Below are positions 42,327-51,046 of a stretch of 64,000 nucleotides of DNA, piece by piece (position 1 is the first letter of the stretch; each line of letters starts with the position of its first letter). The translations under genes were made by a program, and so were the position numbers. The stretch spans positions 930,001-994,000 of the forward strand of contig CBDBGS010000008.1 in the NCBI GenBank assembly GCA_965205385.1. The letters are read 5' to 3'. The notes beneath the pieces were generated by a model that did not search any database, was not told the DNA's origin, and was given only the letters and a program-made list of their open reading frames with translations. This DNA comes from CATOSP01 sp965205385 (GTDB taxonomy: Bacteria > Chloroflexota > Dehalococcoidia > Lucifugimonadales > UBA3495).

Positions 42327-43844
42327 ATGTCAAGGCTCTCACCGCGCACTCTCGGCTTCATCCTGGCGATCCCGGTGGTTGCGCTGTTGATTGTAGTGGT
42401 GACTGTAGGCGTCGCCAACTCGCAAACGGCCAACGGAAAATACGACACCGACGGTGACCGTCGAATCGAGATCTCCAACTTGGAGCAATTAGACGCGATC
42501 CGCCACGATCTCAATGGTGACGGTACGCCAGACAACGAATCCGGGGCTGAAGCCTACTTTGCCGCCTTTCCCGACGACGGCACAGGAGCAGTCTGCGTCG
42601 ATTGCAATGGCTATGAACTGACCCGTCCGCTGGATTTCGATGACGCCGTCAGCTAGGCCTCCGGCTCGGTCAACGCCAGGTGGACGACCGGCAACGGATG
42701 GCTGCCCATCGGGTTCCGCGATGACGGGTTTGAGGCTGTGTTCGATGGCAGGGGACACGCCATATCCAATCTGTACATCGAGCGGACCATGGCCTTGACC
42801 GACCCAGGTGGTGTCGGCCTTTTCAACGCAATTGGCGGTGGGACCTTCATAAACAATGTGGGACTGGTCGATGTCGACGTGGTGGGGCGTTTTCATGTTG
42901 GCGGGCTGGTCGGCGGAAATGGCGGTACGGTTATTGCCAGTTACGCGACCGGAAGCGTGTCGGGAGGCCATTACGGCGGAGGGTTGATGGGGGAGAATTA
43001 TGGCGCGGTTGTCGCTAGCCACGCTATCGGAAGAGTGTCGGGTAGCACGAACGCCGGGGGGCTGTTCGGGGAAAATAGAGGCACGATCAGCGCCAGCTTA
43101 TGGGATATCCGAACCTCCGGCCAAAGTAACGGAGTCAAAGATGGAGACTATACAGGAGTCCAGGGCAAAACCACTGGCGATTTGCAGTCGCCCATCGGAT
43201 ACACCGGTATATACAACGGGTGGAACCTCGATGTGAATAATGCTGACCGGGATTTCGATCCCACGACCGGGGGAGATGACATCTGGGACTTCGGCACAAC
43301 CCGCCAGTATCCGGTACTGAATATTGATTTCAATGACGACGGCTCCGCGACCTGGAGGGAGTTCGGCAGGCAAATTGGGAACCGGCCCACACCAACCCCT
43401 ACGCCAACGCCAACGCCAACGCCTACGCCTACATTGACGCCCATACTTACGTCCACGCCGATTCCGACAAACACGCCTACACCTACGGCTACGCCCACCC
43501 CGACGAGTACACCGACACCCACGCCAGATCCCACCGCAACGCCAGCGCCTACCAACACGCCCACGCGGGTTCCAACCCCTACACCTGACCTTGCGACGGA
43601 CGCTCCCAATGCGACTGAGATACCCGTGCCTAAAAGCGCGGCTGCACCAACCTTGGAAGCACAACCAACCCCCGCCTCGGCCACGGAGGAGCCGTCGAGT
43701 GGTGGCGCGTGCGGCTCGCCAGTGGGGCCAGTGCCGGTGGGTGCGTCGGCGGTCAATCTGTTCTCGCTCGTAGCGCCGTTGGGTATGATAGGGTTGATGA
43801 GGGGTCGCACAGTACATCGAGGAAAGCGACGACGTCATGGATAA
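42327..43844 (+). pseudogene. GLUG-repeat surface protein with C-terminal anchor, broken by one TAG codon
   Basis: One frame from ATG 42327 to TGA-type end at 43844, interrupted only by TAG at 42654-42656. Before the stop: signal peptide (FILAIPVVALLIVVVTVGVA) and a DTDGDRRIEISNLEQLDAI calcium-loop-like start. After it: GNGWLPIGF, FDGRGHAISNLYIERTM and GLUG repeats such as GLVGGNGGTVIASYATGSVS. A long TPTPTP linker (about 43390-43570) leads to GGACGSPVGPVP, a hydrophobic helix and a basic end RGKRRRHG. The family usually reads DSYASGSVN where this has VS-stop-ASGSVN, so one base change in a Tyr codon could explain it. Confidence 0.72.
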
Positions 43845-43878
43845 GAGACTCGTCCGTTCAAGTCGCAGGGGGTAATAC

Positions 43879-44913
43879 GTGCGTTTCGGTTCATTCGTCT
43901 TTAGCATTAGCGGCGACCCGAAGGCCGATCATTTGGCCATTGACGACACTTTGCGAGAGGTGGAGTTGGCCGAGGAGATCGGAATGGATGCGGTCTGGCT
44001 GACGGAGCACCATTTCGACGGGGCTGTGGCCTATGCTGACCCGGTGGTGTTCGGGGCGGCGGTGGCGGCCCGGACCAAGCGGGTTAAGATTGGATTTGCC
44101 GTGGTGGAGATGGCCCTCCACCATCCGGTCCGGCTGGCAGCCCAGACTGCACTGCTGGACAACCTCAGTCATGGCCGCCTCATCGTTGGCACTGGCAGGG
44201 GTTCGGCATACAATGACTACGAGTACATCGGGTTCGGGATGACCCTGGAGCAGGGCCGGGAGATGCTGCCCGAGGCCGAAGAGCTTCTGATCAAGGCGTG
44301 GACCGGCCAAGACGTGGTGCATGAAGGCCGGTTCTGGAAGAGTAGTTTTCCAGTCGTCAGGCCAAGGCCATACCAGCAGCCGCATCCGCCATTGGTGCGG
44401 GCCTGCATCTCCGAGGCGTCGATGGTCGAGATGGGCAAGATAGGCCGCCCCGTGTTAATCGGTATCCAGACGGTGGATACGCTGCGGGACAGGCTAAGAG
44501 TTTACCAGGATACAATGCGCAGATCGGGATTCTCGGAAGCGGAGATGGAGAATGCGATGGACCAGACCTGGGGCCAGCGCGGACTTTACGTGGCGGACTC
44601 GGACGATGAAGCGGTGGAAGTAGCCACCACTGCCCTGGCCCGTTACCGCGCCCATCTCCTGGACGCGAGGGTTAGGTTCAACCCCGGCGGGGCCCCTCCA
44701 AGAGACCCGAACGCACCCACTCCAGCCGCGGAACTTGTCGAACATGCCTTTCTCGCCGGAACGCCGGAGACAGTAGTTAAAGGCATTGAGGAGTTAAAGA
44801 CCACCGGGGTGCGCAACCTGTTGCTGAACCCCAATGTCGGCCAAATCCTCCGGGACCAGGTCGAGAAGTCGATGCGGCTCTTTGGCGACAAAGTGCTGCC
44901 CCTGGTCAGATAA
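43879..44913 (+). CDS. LLM-class flavin-dependent monooxygenase
   Basis: A 344-residue luciferase-like enzyme. AEEIGMDAVWLTEHHFDGA, KRVKIGFAVVEMALHHPVRLA and HGRLIVGTGRGSAYNDYEYIG are typical of the long-chain alkane/alkanal monooxygenase branch, with EHHF as in bacterial luciferase. GTG start at 43879 after a CAGGGGG stretch. It is followed 31 bp later by an SDR gene; the pair could oxidise a carbonyl or hydrocarbon substrate in sequence. Confidence 0.92.
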   Translation: MRFGSFVFSISGDPKADHLAIDDTLREVELAEEIGMDAVWLTEHHFDGAVAYADPVVFGAAVAARTKRVKIGFAVVEMALHHPVRLAAQTALLDNLSHGRLIVGTGRGSAYNDYEYIGFGMTLEQGREMLPEAEELLIKAWTGQDVVHEGRFWKSSFPVVRPRPYQQPHPPLVRACISEASMVEMGKIGRPVLIGIQTVDTLRDRLRVYQDTMRRSGFSEAEMENAMDQTWGQRGLYVADSDDEAVEVATTALARYRAHLLDARVRFNPGGAPPRDPNAPTPAAELVEHAFLAGTPETVVKGIEELKTTGVRNLLLNPNVGQILRDQVEKSMRLFGDKVLPLVR

Positions 44914-44944
44914 GCACCTTGAATTTCCAGCCGGGGAGGCACGG

Positions 44945-45718
44945 ATGAGCATAGGCGAGCTATTCGATCTGAGCGGAAAGGTGGCCATCGTCACCGGCGG
45001 TAACGGGGGCCTGGGCTTGGGGATGGCCCTGGGGCTGGCGGGGGCCGGAGCGAATATCGTCGTGGCGGCGCGCAACGCGGAAAAGACAGCCCAGGCCCAG
45101 GCCGAGATAGAGGCGTTGGGTGTTAATTCCCTGGGGTTGGCGGTGGATGTTAACCGCGAGGCGGACATCACAGAAATGGTCGACCGGACGGTGGCGGAGT
45201 TTGGCCGGGTGGATATCCTGGTGAACAACGCTGGGATGACGGTGCGAAAAGAGCCGCAGGACCTCAGCGTGGAGGAGTGGGACAACGTCTTGGACGTCAA
45301 TCTGAGGGCGGCGTTTCTTGCCTCCAGGACCGTTTACCCTCACATGAAGGGCCAGGGCGGGGGCAAGATAATAAGCGTGGGTTCCATGTACTCCTTGTTC
45401 GGAGGAGGGGGAAGCGGCGCTCCCTATTCGGCGAGCAAGGGCGGGGTAGTCCAGCTGTCCAAGAGCCTGGCGGTCGCATGGGCCAAGGACAATATCCAGT
45501 CCAACGCCATCTTGCCGGGCTGGTTTATGACCGAACTCACGGCGGCGGTGCCCGCCAACCAGCCGGAGAGATTCGACCTGATCAACCGCCGCATCCCCAC
45601 GGGCCGCTGGGGAGACGCCGACGAACTGCAGGGCGCGGTAGTGTTTCTTGCCGGCAAGGGGTCGGACTACGTCACCGGTGCGGTCTTAACCGTGGACGGC
45701 GGCTACTCGGTGATGTAG
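44945..45718 (+). CDS. Short-chain dehydrogenase/reductase
   Basis: A 257-residue classical SDR. Cofactor motif VTGGNGGLGLGMA, NNAG in ILVNNAGMTV, and the catalytic Ser-Tyr-Lys in PYSASKGGV with an upstream Ser. The C-terminus GKGSDYVTGAVLTVDGGYSVM is typical of FabG- or gluconate-dehydrogenase-like members. GGGGAGG precedes the ATG at 44945. Substrate unknown; co-transcribed with the LLM gene. Confidence 0.93.
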   Translation: MSIGELFDLSGKVAIVTGGNGGLGLGMALGLAGAGANIVVAARNAEKTAQAQAEIEALGVNSLGLAVDVNREADITEMVDRTVAEFGRVDILVNNAGMTVRKEPQDLSVEEWDNVLDVNLRAAFLASRTVYPHMKGQGGGKIISVGSMYSLFGGGGSGAPYSASKGGVVQLSKSLAVAWAKDNIQSNAILPGWFMTELTAAVPANQPERFDLINRRIPTGRWGDADELQGAVVFLAGKGSDYVTGAVLTVDGGYSVM

Positions 45719-45813
45719 GCTGCTGGCCCGCCTATCTTAGTGTCGGCGGAAAGGAGATGTAGTGGAATCTCCGAGGCCAGGAGTCCGTATTCGTGGAATC
45801 CGACAATTTACCA

Positions 45814-46176
45814 CTATTTTAGGTGCCTGCAGGCCGGGAAGCTCATCCTAACGATCAGTGTGACTTCCTCGATCTGATCCGTGATAACCTGTTCGATCTC
45901 CTCGGGACTTCCTGATAGCGTGTCACCGGAACCATCCTGATAGCTGGATAATCCCGCCCATATTCCCTCCTTGAACTGCGTCATGGAGGTGTCGAACGAT
46001 CCACCGGGAAACTCCCCGTAACATTTTGCCGGACCGGTTAGGTCCGCTTTATGTGATTCCGTCAGGTATTCGTCAACGGGATGAGGAGGCCCGAGTGACG
46101 CCCCACCGCCGCAACCCACGGCGAGAAGAAATAGGGCTCCAATCATCAGGGGTCCAACGTTAAGCTTTCTTGTCAT
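45814..46176 (-). CDS. Putative lipoprotein of unknown function
   Basis: A 120-residue protein with a lipoprotein signal: positive start MTRKLN, hydrophobic run and LLAVGC (Cys22). The mature part has two more Cys (KCYGEF, FPACRH) and an acidic segment SPEEIEQVITDQIEEVTL. No family recognised. The frame is open further upstream but there it overlaps the TM2 gene at 46260-46625 and is not protein-like; the ATG at 46176 is right for the signal peptide. Confidence 0.66.
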   Translation of the reverse strand: MTRKLNVGPLMIGALFLLAVGCGGGASLGPPHPVDEYLTESHKADLTGPAKCYGEFPGGSFDTSMTQFKEGIWAGLSSYQDGSGDTLSGSPEEIEQVITDQIEEVTLIVRMSFPACRHLK

Positions 46177-46259
46177 ACTTGATTCATGCCTCCAGCAACC
46201 GGTTGCTCGGTCAAACAACCCGGTTTCATGGGATGTTGAGAGTCCCGCTGCCGGGAGGT

Positions 46260-46625
46260 TTAGAACCAGGCCTTCTTTCCTTGAGCGTATATCTCGCTGA
46301 ACTGCTCGTCGCTCTTGGCCAGATACATGACGCCCTCCACGTGTCCCGCGATCCCGCTGACGAGGAGGGCTAGGTATCCAACCGTCGAGAATAATACGGC
46401 TATAGCGACGAAAAAGCCCGCGAATATCCCCCCTGAAGACATAACAGACACCATGGCCGATACTACCATAGACACCATCCACGCAGCCAACCCCGCCCCA
46501 CCCACAATCAAGTGGTAACGAGCCGTCGGAATGCCAAGGTAAAACTTGTGGATGCCAAGCCAACCAAGGTACAGGCCAAGCACACCGGCTACAACACGAG
46601 ACTTTTCCGAGGTCGGACTCTCCAT
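46260..46625 (-). CDS. TM2-domain membrane protein
   Basis: A 121-residue protein. The TM2 hallmark GVLGLYLGWLGIHKFYLGIPTARYHLIVGG (partial: LGIHKFYLG) is at residues 15-40, followed by two long hydrophobic segments and the charged end LAKSDEQFSEIYAQGKKAWF. GGAG lies five bases before the ATG at 46625; an upstream GTG at 46640 is weaker. A paralogue lies directly upstream at 46710-47057. Role of TM2 proteins in bacteria is unknown. Confidence 0.86.
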   Translation of the reverse strand: MESPTSEKSRVVAGVLGLYLGWLGIHKFYLGIPTARYHLIVGGAGLAAWMVSMVVSAMVSVMSSGGIFAGFFVAIAVLFSTVGYLALLVSGIAGHVEGVMYLAKSDEQFSEIYAQGKKAWF

Positions 46626-46709
46626 AAACGCTCCATTCACGGTCTATGTATTGGGCAGCCTGCCCACCCGGCCGCCGCGCGATTGGCCGATAACAAATGC
46701 CGGTGTGGA

Positions 46710-47057
46710 TCAGAACCAACGCCTTTTGTCGATGACGTAGCGGCTATGGAAATCATCGTCGCTCTTGGTGAGATACATGATCCCTTCAATGAAACCCACA
46801 ATCCCGCTGACAGCGGCGATCAGCCATCCAACAACCAAGAGCAACGTGGCTATGCTAGCGACCATGAGGCCGGTGTAGGACATAGTCATCGCGGCGGCCG
46901 CCGCCACCACCGATGCCACGATCAGCAAGCCAAGTCCACCTCCTCCCACGATCAAGTGAACAATAGCTGTGGGGATGCCGAGGTAGAACTTGTGAATGCC
47001 AAGACAACCAAGGAAGATGCCGAGGATACCCGCGGTGACACGAGATTTTTCAGGCAT
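46710..47057 (-). CDS. TM2-domain membrane protein, second copy
   Basis: A 115-residue paralogue of the downstream gene: MPEKSRVTAGILGIFLGCLG, then IHKFYLGIPTAIVHLIVGG, two membrane helices and LTKSDDDFHSRYVIDKRRWF. The two copies share layout and the C-terminal aromatic end, so they arose by tandem duplication followed by divergence. AAGGGA precedes the ATG at 47057; an upstream in-frame start at 47126 exists. Confidence 0.86.
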   Translation of the reverse strand: MPEKSRVTAGILGIFLGCLGIHKFYLGIPTAIVHLIVGGGGLGLLIVASVVAAAAAMTMSYTGLMVASIATLLLVVGWLIAAVSGIVGFIEGIMYLTKSDDDFHSRYVIDKRRWF

Positions 47058-47199
47058 GGAGTAATCCCTTCCTACGTGCGGAGCTCCCCCATTTTTATTC
47101 TTGCTCTGCGGTAGATTTGCAGTCATTTAGTAGGTCAAAAAGCCATAGACTTATAGTCTATGGACGTACAGTTTCTACGAGGTTAACGTCGATGTCAAG

Positions 47200-47746
47200 T
47201 TGGACGCTTACCAAGCAACCTTCGGACAACACATCCGGTATCTCAGAAGACTGCGTTCTCTCACGCAAGAAGAAGTGGCGCACCGTGCGGGCGTCCATGT
47301 GACTTACCTCTCCGGCATAGAGAGAGGCGTGCGAAATCCGTCCCTCAAGAACATCCGGGCAATCGCCGAAGCGTTGGGTGTACCTATGGGAGAGATGTTC
47401 GCACCGGAGCCGGGGGTTTCTGAGCCCCCGCCGCCGGAGCCGGTAGTGTCTGAACCCCTGTCGCCGGAGCCGGTGGTGTCCGAGTCCTTGTCGCCGGATC
47501 CGGTGGCGTTTGAGCACCCGTCGCCGGAGCCGGTGGTGTCCGAGCCCTTGTCGCCGGATCCGGTGGCGTCCGGTTGAGCACCCGTCGCCGGATCCGGTGG
47601 TGTCCGAGCCCTTGTCGCCGGAGCCGGTGGTGTCTGAGCCCGTGTCACTCGCACCGGACGCAACACCTACCGAAATATCCTCGGCCGCATTTATTGATAG
47701 CCCCGTGTCAGAGGCGAACCCTATATACCCGGCCCCCGAATCTTAG
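47200..47746 (+). pseudogene. XRE-family regulator with repeat tail, frameshifted in the tail
   Basis: Residues 1-70 are a Cro/C1-type helix-turn-helix: GQHIRYLRRLRSLTQEEVAH, RAGVHVTYLSGIERGVRNPS, LKNIRAIAEALGVPMGEMF. Then a tail of ten-residue repeats (PEPVVSEPLS type). A 34-bp unit at 47551-47584 contains four extra bases, which shifts the frame and causes a stop at 47575-47577. In the other frame the same repeat continues and ends naturally at 47746 after NPIYPAPES. So the product is either truncated to 125 residues with an intact DNA-binding domain or restored by slippage. TTG start at 47200 is weakly supported. Confidence 0.72.
47401..47644 (+). repeat. Coding minisatellite, eight 30-bp units
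   Basis: Units at 47401, 47431, 47461, 47491, 47521, 47551 (34 bp), 47585 and 47615. Consensus begins TCGCCGGAGCCGGTGGTGTC. All are 30 bp except the sixth. The unit encodes a PEPVVSEPLS-like decapeptide in the XRE gene. Confidence 0.9.
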
Positions 47747-48618
47747 TCCAACTGCTCCAATAGGTCCCGAGACAGCATCATCTTCACCGGGCTGATGGGC
47801 CGGAATGTGCGGGAAACCCGGACGTCCCCGGCCAGGCTCAAGATTGTGTAGGCGTCGTAGGGCTCCATCCCCTTCTCGGCAACGAGAAACTCCACCATGT
47901 CGCGGACCGACTGTTTCATTGCCGGACCAAGGTCCTCGCCGTGGGAGAGAATCACGAAGTAGTCGGGGGTCATCGCCCTTGGTCCCGCTATGTTCATACC
48001 CTTCTCGACCGTTACCCTCAGATGGGTGTCAGCGGAGCATTCGGCCCCGGTCCCGCCCACCGCGCCGTCGCCTACGACCGCATGGCAGTCGCCAAGGGCG
48101 AGCATTCCGCCAGGAACGAACACTGGCAGGTACAGCGTGCTTCCCGCTATTAATTCTTTCAGGTCTATGTCTCCCCCGTAGGGTCCGCTGTCGCTGGCGG
48201 TCTGTTGGGTGTAGGTGGGTGTGGTGGCCACGAGACCCATCGAAGGCATCATCGGCACCCTGAGACCGTTGGGCAGGCAGGCATGCCCGTCTTCCAGGTT
48301 GATTATGGTTGGGTAGGCGTCGGTGAATTCTTGCTCAAGGAAACCTCGCCCAGGCGATACCATATGCGCCGCGCCCTCCTTGGGCGTTATGCTCAGGAAC
48401 TCAATCTTGAGGGCATCCCCAGGCTCGGCCCCGTTCACGTAGATCGGACCGGAGGCTGGCCCCTTCAGGTGCTTTTCATCCAATACCGCCGGATCGCGTT
48501 CTCCTTCGAAGGCGTCCCATGTCTCGACCATCAGTTCCTCACCAGAATCGATGGTGATGGCGGGCTCGGCTTCGGGGTCCAGGACGTAGATGTGGTGTTC
48601 TCTACCCAGTCGTTTCAT
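47743..48618 (-). CDS. Acetamidase/formamidase family protein
   Basis: A 291-residue FmdA/AmdA-type hydrolase of small amides. Seen are GPIYVNGAEPGDALKIEFL, SDSGPYGGDIDLKELIAGST, LYLPVFVPGGMLALGDCHAV, GDGAVGGTGAECSAD, all core FmdA motifs with putative metal ligands Asp, His and Glu. GGAGGCGGCAAG lies directly before the ATG at 48618; the frame extends upstream to 48660 inside the preceding gene. It converges with the XRE gene, overlapping its reconstructed end by four bases. Confidence 0.92.
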   Translation of the reverse strand: MKRLGREHHIYVLDPEAEPAITIDSGEELMVETWDAFEGERDPAVLDEKHLKGPASGPIYVNGAEPGDALKIEFLSITPKEGAAHMVSPGRGFLEQEFTDAYPTIINLEDGHACLPNGLRVPMMPSMGLVATTPTYTQQTASDSGPYGGDIDLKELIAGSTLYLPVFVPGGMLALGDCHAVVGDGAVGGTGAECSADTHLRVTVEKGMNIAGPRAMTPDYFVILSHGEDLGPAMKQSVRDMVEFLVAEKGMEPYDAYTILSLAGDVRVSRTFRPISPVKMMLSRDLLEQLD

Positions 48619-49093
48619 CTTGCCGCCTCCATATATCGCGCCGCCATTCTTCATTTTCAATAATGGCGAATGACGCGCTTTCGATGTCTATCGAAAAAAG
48701 GTGGTATTCGAGGTCTTCAAGCTTGAATCCAATCTTTTGGTAAAGGGCTTCTGAGTACCGGGCGCGGATACCCGGGTCGTCGACCTCGACGGCTCGCCCG
48801 TACAGTTTGAACTCGCCCTCGCTTCCGCGCCGGTCTGATACCGTGCTGTGGAGGCTGCATCTTGGGTCCCTCAGCAGGTCCAGCGCCTTGCGGGACTGCC
48901 ACATCATGCCCAGGTACAGTTGCCCTTCGAAGACCAGGAACTCCAACGGGCTTATGCGCGGCCAGCCGTTTTTCCGTAGAGTGGCCAAGAGGACCAGGCC
49001 GGAGCGGTCGAACCGCTCTTCACCGAGGGCGGCCAGTTGCGGGGCGCTATTGCTGAACGCCTGCCAGTCCAAACCGTAATGCCTCCCCGCCAC
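48602..49093 (-). CDS. Pyridoxamine 5'-phosphate oxidase-like flavin-binding protein
   Basis: A 163-residue split-barrel protein. VLLATLRKNGWPRISPLEFL, GQLYLGMMWQSRKALDLLRDP and SEGEFKLYGRAVEVDDP match PNPOx-like FMN- or F420-binding proteins. GTG start at 49093. Its last 17 bases overlap the start of the formamidase gene, so the two are translationally linked. Catalytic role unknown; F420-dependent reductase is possible given the LLM enzymes elsewhere. Confidence 0.85.
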   Translation of the reverse strand: MAGRHYGLDWQAFSNSAPQLAALGEERFDRSGLVLLATLRKNGWPRISPLEFLVFEGQLYLGMMWQSRKALDLLRDPRCSLHSTVSDRRGSEGEFKLYGRAVEVDDPGIRARYSEALYQKIGFKLEDLEYHLFSIDIESASFAIIENEEWRRDIWRRQDETTG

Positions 49094-49105
49094 CGCAGCC
49101 CACGG

Positions 49106-49843
49106 CTATAGTTGAAGCTGGCGGTAGGTGACGCCGTTGTCAGGGTCCAGGTCCACGATGGTGATCTCTCCGAGGTAGCCGCTGGACGATGGACCGCGGG
49201 CGGTGCCTGAATAGACGGCGGTGACGCCGCCCTGAGAAACGTCCTCATGCCGGTCCCAATGTCCCAGTGCTAGGTAATCGCAGCCTGCGTTGGCAACGTC
49301 CAACGGGAAAATAGGTGAGGAGCGGAGGTCCGGGTCGTCCTCAAAGTGAAAGTGGCCGTGGGCCAGGGCGACAAACCAATGCCCGTCTGTCCGGGCCGGC
49401 ATACCCTGTAGAGGCCGGAATTCCGGGGTATGAGACAACATGGCCCGGCCCCAGACATCTAGCGTCAGGCCGGGAAACCCGATGGCTTGCCCTTCCGGTC
49501 CCTCGATGATCTTCAGGTTGTCCGGCTTGCCTTTGAAGACGTCCCGGAGGTAGACGGAGCCTTCCCCGTACAGGTCATGATTGCCGGGGAGGAGCACCGC
49601 CGGGATATCCAGCCTTCCGATTTCGTCCAGGAAGTCTTGGACCACTTCATCGGACACCCGGGCGTTGTCGAAGATATCCCCGACCAGGAGGAGCATTTTG
49701 CCTCCCAGTGACGCCGCCGCGTCGACCACCGCCGCAAGCGCTTTGAGGGCATAAGGATGCCCCGACCCGTCCCCCAGGTGGACATCCGAAGTGTGGATTA
49801 GCCTGACCGTCTTGCGGGATTGCAGCCCCGCTCCTTCAACCAC
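49106..49843 (-). CDS. Metallophosphoesterase, SbcD/DNA-repair exonuclease-like
   Basis: A 245-residue calcineurin-like phosphoesterase with all metal motifs: LIHTSDVHLGD (Asp-x-His), LLVGDIFDNA (GD), LLPGNHDLYG (GNHD), ALAHGHFHFED and LALGHWDRHE (GHxH). It resembles the nuclease core of SbcD/Mre11 without the cap domain, and no SbcC ATPase lies nearby. GTG start. It sits nine bases after the CaiB gene and 12 bases before the PNPOx gene in one minus-strand operon. Confidence 0.88.
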   Translation of the reverse strand: MVEGAGLQSRKTVRLIHTSDVHLGDGSGHPYALKALAAVVDAAASLGGKMLLLVGDIFDNARVSDEVVQDFLDEIGRLDIPAVLLPGNHDLYGEGSVYLRDVFKGKPDNLKIIEGPEGQAIGFPGLTLDVWGRAMLSHTPEFRPLQGMPARTDGHWFVALAHGHFHFEDDPDLRSSPIFPLDVANAGCDYLALGHWDRHEDVSQGGVTAVYSGTARGPSSSGYLGEITIVDLDPDNGVTYRQLQL

Positions 49844-49852
49844 TATTTGGAC

Positions 49853-51046
49853 CTAAGCCTTTCCTATGACACCGTGGTCGCGGGCCTTGGAGATGCCGTC
49901 CTTGTCGTAGCCAAGTTCGGTCAGAATCTCTTCGTTGTGCTGACCTAGTAGAGGTGGAGCCATTCGAATCGCCGGGGGGGTCTCGGCCAGCTTAAGGGGA
50001 GAGAACGGTACACGCAGGTCGGGGACGTTGGGGTGGGGCATGTTGACCACCATGTTTCTGGCGTTGACCTGTGCGTCGTTGATCACGTCGGACACGGTGT
50101 TGATGGGCCCGACGGGAACTCCGGCGTCAGTGATAATCTCCACCCAGTCGGCAACGGTCTTGGTCCTGAAGATTTCACTGAGGACTTGGATGCAATCGGC
50201 CCGGTTTTCGACCCGGTGCGTGTTGGACTCGAATCGGGGGTCTTCCAGCAGTTCCACATGGCCTATGCCGTGGCAAAGCCGTTCCCATAGCCCTTGGTTG
50301 CCGCAACCCAGGATGAAGAAGCCGTCGGTGGCGGGGAAGCTCTGGTATGGCACCAGGCTGGGGTGGCCCGACCCGAGTCGGCGCGGCTCTACGCCGGTGG
50401 CCATGTAACCGGTAGCGTGGTAGCTCATCGTGGCAACTTGCCCATCCAACAGGGAAGCCTCGATGTATTGGCCTTCACCGGTCTTGGCCCGGTGGTGAAG
50501 GGCCGTCATGATCGAACCGTAGGCCATCATCCCCGCGAACAGGTCCACCAGGGAGAACCCGACCCGGAGGGGCACACCGTCCGGCTCGCCGGTGAGGTTC
50601 ATAAGGCCGCTGTACGCCTGGATAATCAGGTCATAGCCAGGCTTATCGGCCAGCGGACCGGTGCGGCCGTAGCCGGATATGGAGCAATAGATGATGCTGG
50701 GGTTGACCTCGCGCACGGCCTCGTAGCCCAGTCCCATGCGGTCAAGCGCCCCCGTGCGGAAACTCTCGACCATGATGTCGGCCTTGCCGGCGAGGCCCAA
50801 CACGATATCAACGCCTTCCTTCTCGCGAAGATTGACGCTGAGGCTGCGCTTGTTCCGGTTGAAGGATAGGAACTGGGTGCCTTCGTCGTTCCAGAAAGGT
50901 GTCCACGAACGGGTCTCGTCTCCCAGGTTCGGCTCCTCGATCTTGATCACATCCGCGCCCATGTCTCCCAGCATCTGGGTGCAGGACGGACCGGCGAGGG
51001 TGCGGGTAAGGTCAACAACTTTGATATCGTCTAATGCGGCTGTCAT
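49853..51046 (-). CDS. CaiB/BaiF-family (class III) CoA transferase
   Basis: A 397-residue CoA transferase. VVDLTRTLAGPSCTQMLGDMGADVIKIEEP is the family start (shown motif LAGPSCTQMLGDMGADV), FNRNKRSLSVNLREKEG follows, and the catalytic Asp is in FSLVDLFAGMMAYG (about residue 168). Members move CoA between organic acids such as carnitine, formate/oxalate or bile acids. GGAGATGG precedes the ATG. It heads the operon CaiB, phosphoesterase, PNPOx, formamidase. Confidence 0.94.
   Translation of the reverse strand: MTAALDDIKVVDLTRTLAGPSCTQMLGDMGADVIKIEEPNLGDETRSWTPFWNDEGTQFLSFNRNKRSLSVNLREKEGVDIVLGLAGKADIMVESFRTGALDRMGLGYEAVREVNPSIIYCSISGYGRTGPLADKPGYDLIIQAYSGLMNLTGEPDGVPLRVGFSLVDLFAGMMAYGSIMTALHHRAKTGEGQYIEASLLDGQVATMSYHATGYMATGVEPRRLGSGHPSLVPYQSFPATDGFFILGCGNQGLWERLCHGIGHVELLEDPRFESNTHRVENRADCIQVLSEIFRTKTVADWVEIITDAGVPVGPINTVSDVINDAQVNARNMVVNMPHPNVPDLRVPFSPLKLAETPPAIRMAPPLLGQHNEEILTELGYDKDGISKARDHGVIGKA

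Noticed and set aside
43390..43570. Microsatellite-like ACGCCTACACC repeats as a separate element
   Set aside because: They encode the Thr/Pro linker of the GLUG protein and stay in frame.
643..43844. Genome-wide TAG reassignment (amber recoding)
   Set aside because: crcB, the transposase, the GMC oxidoreductase, SDR and other intact genes end naturally at TAG, so TAG is a working stop codon here.
46177..46719. N-terminal extension of the lipoprotein at 45814-46176
   Set aside because: The extension is antisense-frame overlap of the TM2 gene, and the true lipoprotein signal begins at the ATG at 46176.
47401..47644. CRISPR array (regular 30-bp units)
   Set aside because: The units are contiguous without spacers and keep a coding frame for a decapeptide; no cas genes are present.
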